Assembly: GCA_002293005.1 (NCBI GenBank)
Contig: DBCJ01000019.1
Location: 1 to 30,594, forward strand
DNA length: 30,594 nucleotides
Source: Ignavibacteria bacterium UBA961
GTDB taxonomy: Bacteria > Bacteroidota > Ignavibacteria > Kapaibacteriales > UBA961
Direction: 5' to 3'
In this document: one piece after another, positions 16,078 to 25,053 of the stretch
Layout of the letters: every line of letters begins with the position of its first letter
Position numbering within the stretch: the first letter of the stretch is position 1
Made by a program: the position numbers and the translations under genes
Notes under the pieces: model-generated
The model's input: the letters and a program-made list of their open reading frames with translations, nothing else
Told to the model about the DNA's origin: nothing
Databases searched by the model: none

Positions 16078-16760
16078 GACATTGAATCCAAGATTACATT
16101 CCCTTCCTGCAATATTCTATATTGAATTCTCCACTCTTTGATTGCAACTTCATATACATTCTCATTCACTTGCTTGATTCTACGATACGGATGCGGATAT
16201 GGAGAATCACGCAGAATCTGCTTTGCATGCATGATGATATGCGCTGACTCAGAATCATTCATCAATAATTGCATTTCTTCAGAAAGTATAATCTCAGTTT
16301 CAATATGATTCAATGTGTCAATCCATCCGGCATTTGCATCGGATATGCTGTCTGCATATGGTATATATGGCTTGATATCATAAATCGGAGTGCCATCAAG
16401 AAGGTCAGTTCCCTGGACATGAATCTTCAATCCTGAGATTTTCACCAATTTGACCACGGAAATACCAATCGGATTAGGTCTATATGGCGAGCGGGTGGCA
16501 AATACGCCCCTTTTTTTGTCTCCTCGCGGAGGCAAGACCATCGGCTTCCAACCCTTTGCAGAATGAAATCCATAGATTAACCAGATATGTGAAAAGGTCT
16601 CAAGATCCTGTAATGCCTGTTCAAAATCTTGGCCTTTCATCAATTCAATGGTACCATCAATTCCAAGTGTTGCATCAGGCTGTCTTGGCGTTCGATGCTT
16701 GGATGTGGTATTTCCATGAAAAAAACCAATAACTTTGAGTGTAAAGTGTTCTTCTTCCAT
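16056..16760 (-). CDS. trmO: tRNA (t6A37) N6-methyltransferase TrmO
   Basis: The 234-residue protein matches the TrmO/YaeB (UPF0066) family: VIGFFHG and PRQPD at the start, the SAM-binding RGDKKRGVFATRSPYRPNPIG (about 79-99), and LLDGTPIYDIKPYIPYAD (about 120-137). A C-terminal extension follows (about 170-234). TrmO uses S-adenosylmethionine to methylate t6A at position 37 of a threonine tRNA. The t6A-forming gene tsaD lies about 11 kb away on the other strand, which fits the same modification pathway but not the same operon. It is divergent from the fmdB-like gene across 67 nt. Confidence 0.9.
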   Translation of the reverse strand: MEEEHFTLKVIGFFHGNTTSKHRTPRQPDATLGIDGTIELMKGQDFEQALQDLETFSHIWLIYGFHSAKGWKPMVLPPRGDKKRGVFATRSPYRPNPIGISVVKLVKISGLKIHVQGTDLLDGTPIYDIKPYIPYADSISDANAGWIDTLNHIETEIILSEEMQLLMNDSESAHIIMHAKQILRDSPYPHPYRRIKQVNENVYEVAIKEWRIQYRILQEGNVILDSMSQAGSIK

Positions 16761-16817
16761 GAGTCAGTCAATAAAGTGCTTTTAGATTCGTTTCAGCATC
16801 CGGTTTTCGACAAAATA

Positions 16818-16824
16818 AAGGTGA
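16818..16824 (+). promoter_or_regulatory. Ribosome binding site of the fmdB-like gene
   Basis: AAGGTGA ends 3 nt before the ATG at 16828. It is one of the few clear Shine-Dalgarno sequences in the window and fixes this short gene's start. Confidence 0.6.
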
Positions 16825-16827
16825 TTT

Positions 16828-17055
16828 ATGCCAATTTATGAATATCAATGCCGTAAATGCGGAAAAAACTTTGAAGTATTGCAATCAATTTCCTCCGATG
16901 CACTCACGCTTTGCCCTATAGATCAATGCGATCAAGAAGAAAAATCCACGGGTGAAGTTTTCCGAAAAATCAGCGGTGGATCAGGCCTTGTATTCAATGG
17001 TACCGGATTCTATCTCACCGATTATGTAAAAAAAGGTGATACAAGCGAATCCTAA
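16828..17055 (+). CDS. FmdB-type zinc ribbon protein
   Basis: The 75-residue protein begins MPIYEYQCRKCGKNFEV, the hallmark of the FmdB/CxxC regulatory zinc-ribbon family. The second metal pair is C-P-I-D-Q-C, a CX4C rather than the usual CxxC. The tail holds the family's conserved glycine-rich FRKISGGSGLVFNGTGFYLTDY. The name comes from a putative regulator of formamidase; the true role is unknown, and small nucleic-acid or protein-binding roles are suggested for the family. It is monocistronic, with a clear ribosome site upstream and a terminator downstream. Confidence 0.88.
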   Translation: MPIYEYQCRKCGKNFEVLQSISSDALTLCPIDQCDQEEKSTGEVFRKISGGSGLVFNGTGFYLTDYVKKGDTSES

Positions 17056-17076
17056 ATTGTTTGGGAAGTAGATTTG

Positions 17077-17116
17077 AACGACATATGTCTATAGTGATAT
17101 ATGTCGTTTTTTTTTT
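17077..17116 (+). terminator. Strong rho-independent terminator after the fmdB-like gene
   Basis: A perfect 13-bp stem (17077-17089 with 17096-17108) closes a TATAGT loop and runs into a series of T (17107-17116). It starts 22 nt after the TAA stop. Confidence 0.9.
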
Positions 17117-17148
17117 CCACCATTCATCTGAAAACAAGACCCAAACAG

Positions 17149-17156
17149 TAGTTTTG
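17149..17156 (+). promoter_or_regulatory. -7 element (TAGTTTTG) upstream of the peptide-binding lipoprotein
   Basis: G-TAGTTTTG fits TAnnTTTG, with a start expected near 17163, about 35 nt before the ATG at 17198. No TTTG is found at the -33 spacing, so the promoter is weak or activator dependent. Confidence 0.4.
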
Positions 17157-17197
17157 CACAGTTCAAAGCTATTGATTCAACTTCTTTGGTGTATTCT

Positions 17198-18961
17198 ATG
17201 AGTTTGAAGCGTACAATTATGCAATCCATCTTCATGATGGCATTCATTGTCATTTTTGCAGGATGTGGAGGCGGAGAGCAACAAACAGGCGGTGCCCTCA
17301 CAGAAATGAAGGGTGGTAAATTCAAGGGCGGAATTTATAGAGCCAATGAGATGGCGGAATTGCGCTCACTTGACCCGGTTGGTGTCAATGATGCAACTTC
17401 GCATCATATCGCGGATCAAATCTATGAAACCTTGCTCACCTATGATGGAGATCTCCATCTGCAGCCGGAACTCGCAGAATCTTGGGAGATTTCTCCGGAT
17501 GGAATGTCATATACATATCGCTTGAGAAAAGGCGTGAAATTTCATGATGATCCTTGTTTCAAAAATGGCAAGGGAAGAGAAATGACCGCAGAAGATGTGG
17601 TTTATTCTTTCACTAGAATTTGCGATGCCAGAACAAGAACACTTGGCGCTGAATATTTCAAGGAAAAAGTTCGTGGTGCAAAAGAATATTATGATGCAAC
17701 CATTGAAACACAAGCGAATAATACTCCACTGAAAGTGAAGAGTATTCCGGGTTTTGTGGCTGTTGACAAATACACATTTCGCATTGATCTCGTCAAACCA
17801 TTTGCACCATTCGAGTATTATGTCACTCTCGGTGTTACGCTCATTCATCCCAAAGAAGCAGTTGAGCATTATGCCAAAGATTTCTTCCAGCATCCCGTCG
17901 GAACAGGTCCATTCAAATTCATTTCTTGGTCACCCGAGCGTGAATGTGTTCTCAAGCGCAATGAACAGTATTGGGGCAAAGACAAAGACGGAAATCAATT
18001 ACCATATCTCGATGGAATCACATTCAGTTTCATGAAAGACATCACCAATCAATTCGTTGGTTGCAAGAATGGAAATCTTGAAGAGAGCTATCGCATTCCA
18101 AGTGAATTCTTCCAAGATGTGGTTGATGAAAACAAAAAGATCAAACCTGAATATTCCAATTTCCAAGTGCTACATATTCCTGCTTTGTCCACGCAATATT
18201 ATGGCATGCTTTTCACCGGAAAAGTATTCGGCAATGTGAATATTCGTAAAGCTTTGAATATGGGAATTGATCGCGCGCAAATCAGAAAATTCGTATTGAA
18301 ATCGCAATCCTCTGGACCCGGCATTCATGGTCTTGTGCCACCTTCCATGGTAGATTACAATGGCACCGAAATCAAGGGCTATGATCTTGACTTGGAACAA
18401 GCTCGCGCACTTCTTGCACAAGCAGGATATCCCGGAGGGAAAGGACTTGAAATTTCTCTTCAACTCAATAATGGCGGCGGTCGTAATCTCCAATTGGCTG
18501 AAGCAATTCAATCGCAATTGAAGAAGAATCTCGGCCTTGAAGTGAAACTGAAGCAAGTGGAATTTGCTCGACATCTCGATGAGGTGGATGCAGGTAAAGT
18601 GGAATTCTTCAGACTCGGCTGGATTGCCGATTACCCCGATCCTGAATCATTCCTCAATTTGATGTATGGCAAACTCGTGCCCAGTGCGCCAAATCAGCCA
18701 AGTCCGATCAATCATACTAGATATAAGAATCCAGCATTCGATGTATTGTTCGAACAGGCTTTGTCCGAAACAGATAGAACAAAGCGCATGGAACTCTATC
18801 GCAAAGCTGAGCAAATTGCCATGAATGATGCGCCTATGATGATTTTGCAATATGATGAGGATTGGAGACTATTGCAGAAATATGTCGAAGGCTATGTGAC
18901 CAATGCTATGGACAAACGCATGTATAAATTTGTGTGGCTCAATCCTGCAAAGATGCAATGA
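17198..18961 (+). CDS. ABC transporter substrate-binding lipoprotein, family 5 (oligopeptide type)
   Basis: From the ATG at 17198 the 587-residue product has a lipoprotein signal ending IFAGC, with lipidated Cys23, then a glycine-rich linker. The SBP_bac_5 fold follows: SLDPVGVNDATSHHIADQIYETLL, LAESWEISPDGMSYTYRLRKGVKFHDD, HPVGTGPFKF, and a second lobe with NIRKALNMGIDR. It should capture peptides or similar solutes for an ABC importer. No permease or ATPase genes are nearby, so its transporter is encoded elsewhere. A TTG at 17186 gives a four-residue longer form that I reject. Its stop overlaps the hydrolase ATG in ATGA. Substrate specificity (dipeptide, oligopeptide, nickel) cannot be assigned. 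Confidence 0.88.
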   Translation: MSLKRTIMQSIFMMAFIVIFAGCGGGEQQTGGALTEMKGGKFKGGIYRANEMAELRSLDPVGVNDATSHHIADQIYETLLTYDGDLHLQPELAESWEISPDGMSYTYRLRKGVKFHDDPCFKNGKGREMTAEDVVYSFTRICDARTRTLGAEYFKEKVRGAKEYYDATIETQANNTPLKVKSIPGFVAVDKYTFRIDLVKPFAPFEYYVTLGVTLIHPKEAVEHYAKDFFQHPVGTGPFKFISWSPERECVLKRNEQYWGKDKDGNQLPYLDGITFSFMKDITNQFVGCKNGNLEESYRIPSEFFQDVVDENKKIKPEYSNFQVLHIPALSTQYYGMLFTGKVFGNVNIRKALNMGIDRAQIRKFVLKSQSSGPGIHGLVPPSMVDYNGTEIKGYDLDLEQARALLAQAGYPGGKGLEISLQLNNGGGRNLQLAEAIQSQLKKNLGLEVKLKQVEFARHLDEVDAGKVEFFRLGWIADYPDPESFLNLMYGKLVPSAPNQPSPINHTRYKNPAFDVLFEQALSETDRTKRMELYRKAEQIAMNDAPMMILQYDEDWRLLQKYVEGYVTNAMDKRMYKFVWLNPAKMQ

Positions 18962-19860
18962 TGTTTGACGGACAGTTGCTGGAAATACATCCCGAACCAA
19001 TTCCGAAGTCAATGCTCAATATTCAAAAAAGAGCAATGAGTCCGGAAGAATTTCTTGCATTTTCATCTGTGCAATTATTTCGGATAGTATACCATCACGC
19101 CGGATTGCGCATTGCAGGTTTTCTTGCTTTACCACCGGCTCAAGCGAATACTGAAAAATATCCCGCAATTATATTCAATCGCGGTGGTACAGGCGAGAAG
19201 GGTGCGCTTACACCCGATTCCGCCTCCATGTATGCCGTTATGTATGCAAGTTGGGGATATGTGGTCGCAGCAAGTAATTATCGCGGTTGCGGTGGAAGTG
19301 AAGGCAAAGAGGAATGGGGTGGCAATGATGTGCTCGATGCGGCGGCATTGCTACCACTTCTCAAATCTTTGGAATATGTTGATCATGATCGCATCGGTCT
19401 CATCGGCGGAAGTCGCGGGGGCATGATGGCACTCATGATGCTTAGAACCATGTCTGATTTCAAGGCGGCTATCACGATTGGAGCTCCAACCACCTTCGAC
19501 AAAATACCGAAGGATTCTTATATCTATAAGACCTTTGCGCAGTATCAGTCATCAGGTTCCGATATGTCAAGAGAGGAATTGAAACGCTCATCCGAGCATT
19601 TTTGCAAAGAATTGTGCAAGACTACACCTCTGCTTGTTTTGCATGGTACGGGCGACAAAAGAGTCGATCCAATGCATGGATATAAACTCGGAATGGCATT
19701 ACAGGAAGCAATGCATCCATATAAACTTGTGATGTATGAAAATGCTGATCATATCCTTGCAGGCAGAAGGCAGGAGAGCAATCTTGAGATAAGAGCGTGG
19801 ATGGATTCTTATGTCCTTAAAAAACAAGCACTTCCAAAGGTTGGTCCGCATGGTGCATAG
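18958..19860 (+). CDS. Alpha/beta hydrolase, S9 prolyl-oligopeptidase-like
   Basis: The 300-residue protein has an alpha/beta hydrolase core with FNRGGTGEKG (oxyanion region), ASNYRGCGGSEG, the nucleophile elbow GGSRGG with Ser152, Asp233 in HGTGDKRVDP, and His265 in NADHIL. This is the dipeptidyl-peptidase/acylaminoacyl-peptidase type arrangement, but without a beta-propeller. No signal peptide is visible, so it should be cytoplasmic. Its ATG at 18958 overlaps the stop of the peptide-binding lipoprotein (ATGA), which points to coupled translation. Cleavage of imported peptides is a reasonable inference, but an esterase is equally possible. A longer start at 18934 would overlap the upstream gene further and is less likely. 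Confidence 0.85.
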   Translation: MMFDGQLLEIHPEPIPKSMLNIQKRAMSPEEFLAFSSVQLFRIVYHHAGLRIAGFLALPPAQANTEKYPAIIFNRGGTGEKGALTPDSASMYAVMYASWGYVVAASNYRGCGGSEGKEEWGGNDVLDAAALLPLLKSLEYVDHDRIGLIGGSRGGMMALMMLRTMSDFKAAITIGAPTTFDKIPKDSYIYKTFAQYQSSGSDMSREELKRSSEHFCKELCKTTPLLVLHGTGDKRVDPMHGYKLGMALQEAMHPYKLVMYENADHILAGRRQESNLEIRAWMDSYVLKKQALPKVGPHGA

Positions 19861-19862
19861 GA

Positions 19863-19894
19863 CAATTTTCAGTGCCAAACATTGGTGAAAATTG
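19863..19894. promoter_or_regulatory. Bulged 13-bp inverted repeat upstream of gyrB
   Basis: CAATTTTCA (19863-19871) pairs with TGAAAATTG (19886-19894), and CCAA (19875-19878) with TTGG (19882-19885), leaving a GTG bulge and an ACA loop. There is no T-run, so it is a poor terminator for the upstream gene. It ends 2 nt before the gyrB -7 element. Confidence 0.55.
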
Positions 19895-19896
19895 CG

Positions 19897-19904
19897 TACT
19901 TTTG
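19897..19904 (+). promoter_or_regulatory. -7 element (TACTTTTG) of gyrB
   Basis: G-TACTTTTG matches TAnnTTTG; transcription would start near 19911, about 76 nt before the ATG at 19987. The -33 position lacks TTTG and is occupied by the inverted repeat. Confidence 0.5.
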
Positions 19905-19986
19905 CATAACATTTTTCGACAGTTGAATGTCCTGTTTTGCCTTGCAGCGTAAAAAAGGACTTTACCCACAAATACTTCCAAATACG

Positions 19987-21975
19987 ATGGCTGAATCTAC
20001 AGAAGAACAAGAACTTAACGGTAAAGGAAAACAGTATTCCGAAGACAGTATCAAGGTGCTCGAGGGGCTTGAAGCGGTCAGAATGCGTCCTGCGATGTAT
20101 ATCGGTGATATCGGTGATCGCGGATTGCATCATCTCATTCAGGAAGTGGTCGATAATTCAATCGATGAAGCACTTGCAGGATTTTGTACAAAGATCATTG
20201 TAACGCTTCATAATGATGGCTCTTGTTCCGTTCAAGATGATGGACGCGGTATTCCAACAGGACCTCACCCGGTTAAGAAAATCTCCACACTTGAAGTTGT
20301 GCTTTGCACATTGCATGCAGGTGGTAAGTTTGACAAAGGAAGTTATAAAGTTTCCGGTGGTTTGCATGGCGTTGGTGTTTCCTGCGTAAATGCACTTTCA
20401 ACCAAACTCGAAGCCACCATCAAAAGAGATGGTAAAATCTATAGTCAAGAGTATTCTAGAGGGAATCCGGTTCATGATGTCAAAGAGATTGGCACATCCA
20501 AAGAAACCGGAACGATGATTCGCTTCTATCCTGATGATACTATCTTCAAAACAGTTGAATTCCGTGCTTCACGCGTTGCAGAGCGCCTTCGCGAATTGGC
20601 ATTCTTGAATCCCGAAGTGAGTTTGATACTCATTGATGAAGCTAATTCCAAAACTGAAGAATATCATTATCCCGGCGGACTTTCTGAATTCGTTCGTCAC
20701 GTTGATTCACATCTCACCGCATTAACTGAAACCGTTTCCATTTCTGGATCCGGCAAAAGTGATGTTGGCGCAGATACCATCGTTGATGTATGTTTTGAAT
20801 ACAATGATTCGTATAGCGAAACATTGCTATCCTATGTAAACAATATCAATACCGTTGAAGGCGGAACGCATGTGTCCGGTTTCCGTTCTGCCCTCACGCG
20901 AACAATCAATTCTTATGCTACCTCAAACAATCTCACAAAAGCCGCTCTTACAGGAGAGGATTTCCGTGAAGGTTTGACTGCGATTATCAGTGTGAAAGTT
21001 GCCGAACCACAATTTGAGGGTCAAACAAAAACCAAATTGGGGAATGGTGATGTCGAAGGTATTGTTCGCCAAGTGGTGAATGAAAGTCTTTCCATGTTTC
21101 TTGATGCAAATCCCAAGATTGCAAAGAAAATCATTGAAAAAGCAACACTTGCTGCAGAAGCCAGAATGGCCGCGAAGAAATCTCGCGAACTCGTTCGTAG
21201 ACAAAATGCTCTCGAGAGCTCAGCACTTCCCGGTAAACTTGCCGATTGTTCGCTTCGTACTGCGGAAGACACTGAAATCTATCTTGTTGAGGGTGATTCA
21301 GCGGGTGGTTCCGCAAAGCAGGGAAGAGATCGTCGCTTCCAAGCAATCCTCCCGCTTCGTGGTAAGATTCTGAATACGCATCGCGCGCGAATCAATAAGA
21401 TTTTGGACAATGAAGAAATCAGAACAATCATCGCAGCGCTCGGTGCAGGTTTCGGTGAAGATTTTGATGCTGAGAAGAGTCGTTATGGAAAAATCATCCT
21501 CATGGCCGATGCTGATGTTGATGGTTCTCACATACGCACCTTGCTCCTGACATTCTTCTTCCTCAATATGCGCGATTTGATTACTTCAGGAAGATTATAC
21601 ATTGCTCAGCCACCACTGTATAAAGTGAAAAAAGGCAAGCAAGAACATTATGCCTATAATGATCAAGAGCGTGATGAAATCATCAAGCGAATCAGAAAAG
21701 ACAAAGGACTTGTTGATGAAACCAATCCTGAATCAGTTGAAAGCACAACCGCAGATGGTATCAATATTCAGCGATTCAAAGGTCTTGGAGAGATGAATCC
21801 GGATCAATTGTGGTCAACAACGATGAATCCCGATACGCGTACTCTTCTTCAAGTGAGCATTGAAAATGCCGCGGAAGCCTCATTGGTTTTCGATACTTTG
21901 ATGGGTGATAAAGTGGAGCCCAGAAGAGAATTCATCGAGAAGAATGCCCAGTATGTGAAGAATCTCGATGTGTGA
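19987..21975 (+). CDS. gyrB: DNA gyrase subunit B
   Basis: The 662-residue protein has the full type IIA topoisomerase B layout. The GHKL ATPase domain carries RMRPAMYIG, EVVDNSIDEA (catalytic Glu53, Asn57), DDGRGIP and HAGGKFDKGSYKVSGGLHGVG. The transducer domain contains the QTKTKLGN lysine loop. The TOPRIM region has EGDSAGGSA (Glu435) and the DxDxD magnesium set Asp508, Asp510, Asp512. The C-terminus carries QRFKGLGEMNP and DPDTRTLLQV-like residues. With GyrA it introduces negative supercoils using ATP. The length and QAILPLRGKILN favour GyrB over ParE. The start at 19987 puts the family N-terminus (MAESTEEQ) in place; a start at 19927 adds 20 unrelated residues. It ends in a perfect-stem terminator. 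Confidence 0.96.
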   Translation: MAESTEEQELNGKGKQYSEDSIKVLEGLEAVRMRPAMYIGDIGDRGLHHLIQEVVDNSIDEALAGFCTKIIVTLHNDGSCSVQDDGRGIPTGPHPVKKISTLEVVLCTLHAGGKFDKGSYKVSGGLHGVGVSCVNALSTKLEATIKRDGKIYSQEYSRGNPVHDVKEIGTSKETGTMIRFYPDDTIFKTVEFRASRVAERLRELAFLNPEVSLILIDEANSKTEEYHYPGGLSEFVRHVDSHLTALTETVSISGSGKSDVGADTIVDVCFEYNDSYSETLLSYVNNINTVEGGTHVSGFRSALTRTINSYATSNNLTKAALTGEDFREGLTAIISVKVAEPQFEGQTKTKLGNGDVEGIVRQVVNESLSMFLDANPKIAKKIIEKATLAAEARMAAKKSRELVRRQNALESSALPGKLADCSLRTAEDTEIYLVEGDSAGGSAKQGRDRRFQAILPLRGKILNTHRARINKILDNEEIRTIIAALGAGFGEDFDAEKSRYGKIILMADADVDGSHIRTLLLTFFFLNMRDLITSGRLYIAQPPLYKVKKGKQEHYAYNDQERDEIIKRIRKDKGLVDETNPESVESTTADGINIQRFKGLGEMNPDQLWSTTMNPDTRTLLQVSIENAAEASLVFDTLMGDKVEPRREFIEKNAQYVKNLDV

Positions 21976-21996
21976 TTGAATCATGCACGACAAATC

Positions 21997-22029
21997 AAAG
22001 GATATCTCTTTACTGAGATATCCTTTTTT
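21997..22029 (+). terminator. Terminator between convergent gyrB and uvrA
   Basis: A perfect 12-bp stem (21997-22008 with 22015-22026) with a TTTACT loop is followed by more T to 22029. The uvrA stop codon (22010-22012 on the minus strand) lies inside the loop, so the same hairpin may end both transcripts, although the T-tail on the uvrA side is short. Confidence 0.88.
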
Positions 22030-24955
22030 GTTGAATGAGCTTACTACGCTCAAGTTCCTTTTTCAGATATTTTCCCGTGATGCTTTTCTTGCTCTTGATG
22101 ATCTGTTCGGGAGTACCTTCGGCAATGATCTCACCCCCGCCCATTCCGCCATATGGACCAAGATCAATCACCCAATCAGCACATTTTACCATGTCGAGAT
22201 TATGCTCGATGACAATCACTGTATTGCCTTTCTCAACAAGTTTATTGATGATGCGAACCAGATGCGTGATATCTTGAAAGTGTAAACCGGTTGTAGGTTC
22301 ATCCAATAAATACAGCGTTTTTCCTGTTGAAATTTTCGATAATTCCGTTGCAAGTTTCACGCGTTGTGCCTCACCGCCGGATAAGGTGGGAGCTTGTTGT
22401 CCAAGCGTGATATATCCCAATCCCACATCATTCAGGGTTTGTAATTTTCGCTTGATTGAAGAAAGCTCACTGAAAAAATCGAGAGATTCTTCAATGGTCA
22501 TGGCGAGAACATCAGCAATGGTTTTGCCTTTGTACTTCACTTGCAAGGTTTCATTATTATATCGCTTTCCGCCACACATGTCGCAATTGACATACACATC
22601 AGGCAAATAATTCATCTCAATCTTTTTCATTCCTGCGCCTTCGCATTCTTCGCAGCGTCCACCCGGAACATTGAATGAAAATCGACCTTGCTTATATCCG
22701 CGAACTTTTGACTCAGGAAGTTGTGTAAAGAAATCACGAATCTGCGTGAATACACCCGTATATGTCACCGGATTGCTTCTCGGTGTTCTGCCAATTGGCG
22801 CTTGATCGATTTCAATCACTTTGTCGATATGCTCCAAACCCTCGATGGAACCATACGGGAGTGGTGAAATCAAAGCATGATGAAAATGTCTCGAGAGAAT
22901 CGGATACAAAGTATCATTCATGAGCGTCGATTTACCGCTTCCACTCATGCCTGTGATGCATGTCCATGTGCCAAGCGGAATGCGCACATCAATACCTTTT
23001 AGATTATGTCCCGTGGCATTTTTGAGTTCAAGAACTTTTCCATTTCCTTTGCGTCTTTCATCGGGTAATTCAATATCATCTTCACCTGATAAGTATCTTG
23101 CAGTGGTGGATTCAGGAAATTTGAGTGTATTCTTTTTGGTATAGACATTGATTTCATCTGGCGAACCTTGATACACAATACGGCCGCCATGCACGCCGGC
23201 ACCGGGTCCGATATCAATCAAATGATCCGCCTGTTCAATCATTTCGCGATCATGCTCGACGATGAGCACTGTATTACCAAGATCCCGCAATTGCTTGAGT
23301 GATTGAATCAATTTTCCATTATCATGCTGATGAAGTCCGATGCTGGGTTCATCGAGCACATAAGTAACACCAACGAGTTGCGAACCAATCTGTGAAGCGA
23401 GTCGAATGCGCTGAGATTCACCGCCTGAGAGCGTTCTCGCAGACCGATCGAGCGAGAGATAATCCAAGCCGACATTGAGTAAAAATTCCATGCGGGAAAT
23501 GATCTCTTTCAAAATCACGGAGGCAATCATCATCTCTCTTTCGCTCAAGAGCTTCGAGAGTGAATGCATATATTCAATGCCACGAGTGATATCGAGTCGA
23601 GTGATTTCAGAAATTGACTTTCGATTAATCTTCACCGCAAGTGAATTGGCTTTGAGTCTGCCACCCGAGCATGTCTCACATTCAATTTCACTCATTGCTT
23701 GTTCAAGTTTTTGCTTGATATCCGATGAAGAAGTCTGATGATAGATTTCTCTCAAATGTGGAATCACGCCGGAGAATCTCACTTGCGCAGTAAAAATCGA
23801 ACTCGTTCCGGGAACTTTGATATTCACCTTGTCTCGGCTACCATGCAGGATAATAGTGCGAATATTGTCCGGTAATTCAGAAAAAGGAGAGGTCAGATCA
23901 AATCGTAATTGCTTGGAAAGTTGTATGATTTGATCCCAAAATTGTGTCTTGCGTTTTTTTCCTATTGGTCCAATTGCACCTTCAGCAAGTGATAGGGAAG
24001 GATTGGGAATTAGCAAATCCTCCGCAAAATCACTTACGATGCCGAGTCCTTCACAATCCGAACAAGCACCAAATGGAGAATTGAATGAAAAGGCATTGGG
24101 AGCAAGCGTATCATAACCCGCGCCACATTGAGGACATGTATTGAGTGTTGAATGCAATGATTCAATCCATTCATTCGGTTTTTCTTCGGAGAGAATCATG
24201 ACAACGGATTCACCCAATTTGAGCGCAATTTCAAGGGACTCCGTGAGTCGTGATTCAGCATCTTTGCTGATCATCAAGCGATCAATGATGAGCTCAATTG
24301 AATGCGTTTTATATCTTGAAACCTGCATGCCTTCAGAGATTTCAGTAATCTCGCCATCGATGCGGACTCTCGTATAACCCTGCTTGCGGAATTGCTCGAA
24401 GAGTTCTTTATAATGTCCTTTACGCCCTTTCACAACCGGCGCAAGAATCATGATGCGCATGCCTTCCGGTTTGGTGAGAAGCATCTCGACCAATTGCTCA
24501 GTGCTTTGTTTATGTACGGGAATATCGCAAGTCACGCAATGCTGAATGCCAATTTTGGCATAAAGCAAACGAAGATAATCATAGACTTCTGTTACGGTTC
24601 CGACGGTGGAGCGAGGACTATTTCCAATGGATTTTTGCTCAATGGAAATTGCGGGCGAGAGACCTTCAATGCTATCGATCTCCGGCTTTTTCATCATCCC
24701 CAAGAATTGTCTGGCATAGGCCGAAAGACATTCCACATAGCGCCTCTGACCTTCCGCATAAATCGTATCGAATGCCAATGAAGATTTTCCCGACCCAGAA
24801 ATGCCTGTGATCACCACTAATTCATCGCGTGGAATATCGCATGAGATATTGCGAAGATTATGCTCTTTTGCACCTCGAATCGCAATATGCGTGAGTTCTT
24901 CGGGGATATCGGAAAGGAGATCTGTTGTGCTTTTCTTAATAGTATTGCGACTCAT
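22010..24955 (-). CDS. uvrA: Excinuclease ABC subunit A
   Basis: The 981-residue protein is a complete UvrA with two ABC ATPase modules. The first has Walker A GISGSGKSS (51-59), the UvrB-binding and DNA-binding insertions, a zinc module with CPQCGAGYD and CSDCEGLG, signature LSGGESQRIRLASQIG, and Walker B YVLDEPSIGLHQHD. The second has GMSGSGKSTLMNDTL, zinc module CEECEGAGMKKI with CDMCGGKRYN, signature LSGGEAQRVKLATEL and LYLLDEPTTGLHFQDI. It scans DNA for damage and loads UvrB in nucleotide excision repair. I chose the ATG at 24955 because the longer reading to 25081 adds 42 unrelated residues that overlie the promoter region. It is divergent from mutS2. Confidence 0.97.
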   Translation of the reverse strand: MSRNTIKKSTTDLLSDIPEELTHIAIRGAKEHNLRNISCDIPRDELVVITGISGSGKSSLAFDTIYAEGQRRYVECLSAYARQFLGMMKKPEIDSIEGLSPAISIEQKSIGNSPRSTVGTVTEVYDYLRLLYAKIGIQHCVTCDIPVHKQSTEQLVEMLLTKPEGMRIMILAPVVKGRKGHYKELFEQFRKQGYTRVRIDGEITEISEGMQVSRYKTHSIELIIDRLMISKDAESRLTESLEIALKLGESVVMILSEEKPNEWIESLHSTLNTCPQCGAGYDTLAPNAFSFNSPFGACSDCEGLGIVSDFAEDLLIPNPSLSLAEGAIGPIGKKRKTQFWDQIIQLSKQLRFDLTSPFSELPDNIRTIILHGSRDKVNIKVPGTSSIFTAQVRFSGVIPHLREIYHQTSSSDIKQKLEQAMSEIECETCSGGRLKANSLAVKINRKSISEITRLDITRGIEYMHSLSKLLSEREMMIASVILKEIISRMEFLLNVGLDYLSLDRSARTLSGGESQRIRLASQIGSQLVGVTYVLDEPSIGLHQHDNGKLIQSLKQLRDLGNTVLIVEHDREMIEQADHLIDIGPGAGVHGGRIVYQGSPDEINVYTKKNTLKFPESTTARYLSGEDDIELPDERRKGNGKVLELKNATGHNLKGIDVRIPLGTWTCITGMSGSGKSTLMNDTLYPILSRHFHHALISPLPYGSIEGLEHIDKVIEIDQAPIGRTPRSNPVTYTGVFTQIRDFFTQLPESKVRGYKQGRFSFNVPGGRCEECEGAGMKKIEMNYLPDVYVNCDMCGGKRYNNETLQVKYKGKTIADVLAMTIEESLDFFSELSSIKRKLQTLNDVGLGYITLGQQAPTLSGGEAQRVKLATELSKISTGKTLYLLDEPTTGLHFQDITHLVRIINKLVEKGNTVIVIEHNLDMVKCADWVIDLGPYGGMGGGEIIAEGTPEQIIKSKKSITGKYLKKELERSKLIQQKRISQ

Positions 24956-25044
24956 GCGGGAGATATTTCTGTGTAATTGGAATGTTATGCCAACAATGCT
25001 TGTTATGATGCGGTTCCTGTGGCGTATGAATGCCGTCAAATCCG

Positions 25045-25052
25045 TAATTTTG
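25045..25052 (+). promoter_or_regulatory. -7 element (TAATTTTG) of mutS2
   Basis: G-TAATTTTG fits TAnnTTTG with a start expected near 25059, about 38 nt before the mutS2 ATG. It is separated by one base from the opposing uvrA element. No good TTTG at -33. Confidence 0.45.
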
Positions 25053-25053
25053 A

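Noticed and set aside
16056..16760. TrmO as part of a threonylcarbamoyl operon with tsaD
   Set aside because: They are about 11 kb apart on opposite strands; the shared pathway does not imply shared regulation.
17198..18961. Assignment of the binding lipoprotein as nickel-specific (NikA)
   Set aside because: Family 5 members bind many solutes and no ligand-specific residue or neighbouring metal gene supports nickel.
19927..19986. An extra 20 residues at the start of gyrB
   Set aside because: No family match; the ATG at 19987 fits the usual GyrB start.
24700..25000. TsaD/UvrA/MutS2 neighbourhood as a dedicated defence or mobile island
   Set aside because: These are universal housekeeping genes with normal lengths and no integrase, repeat or direct-repeat boundary.
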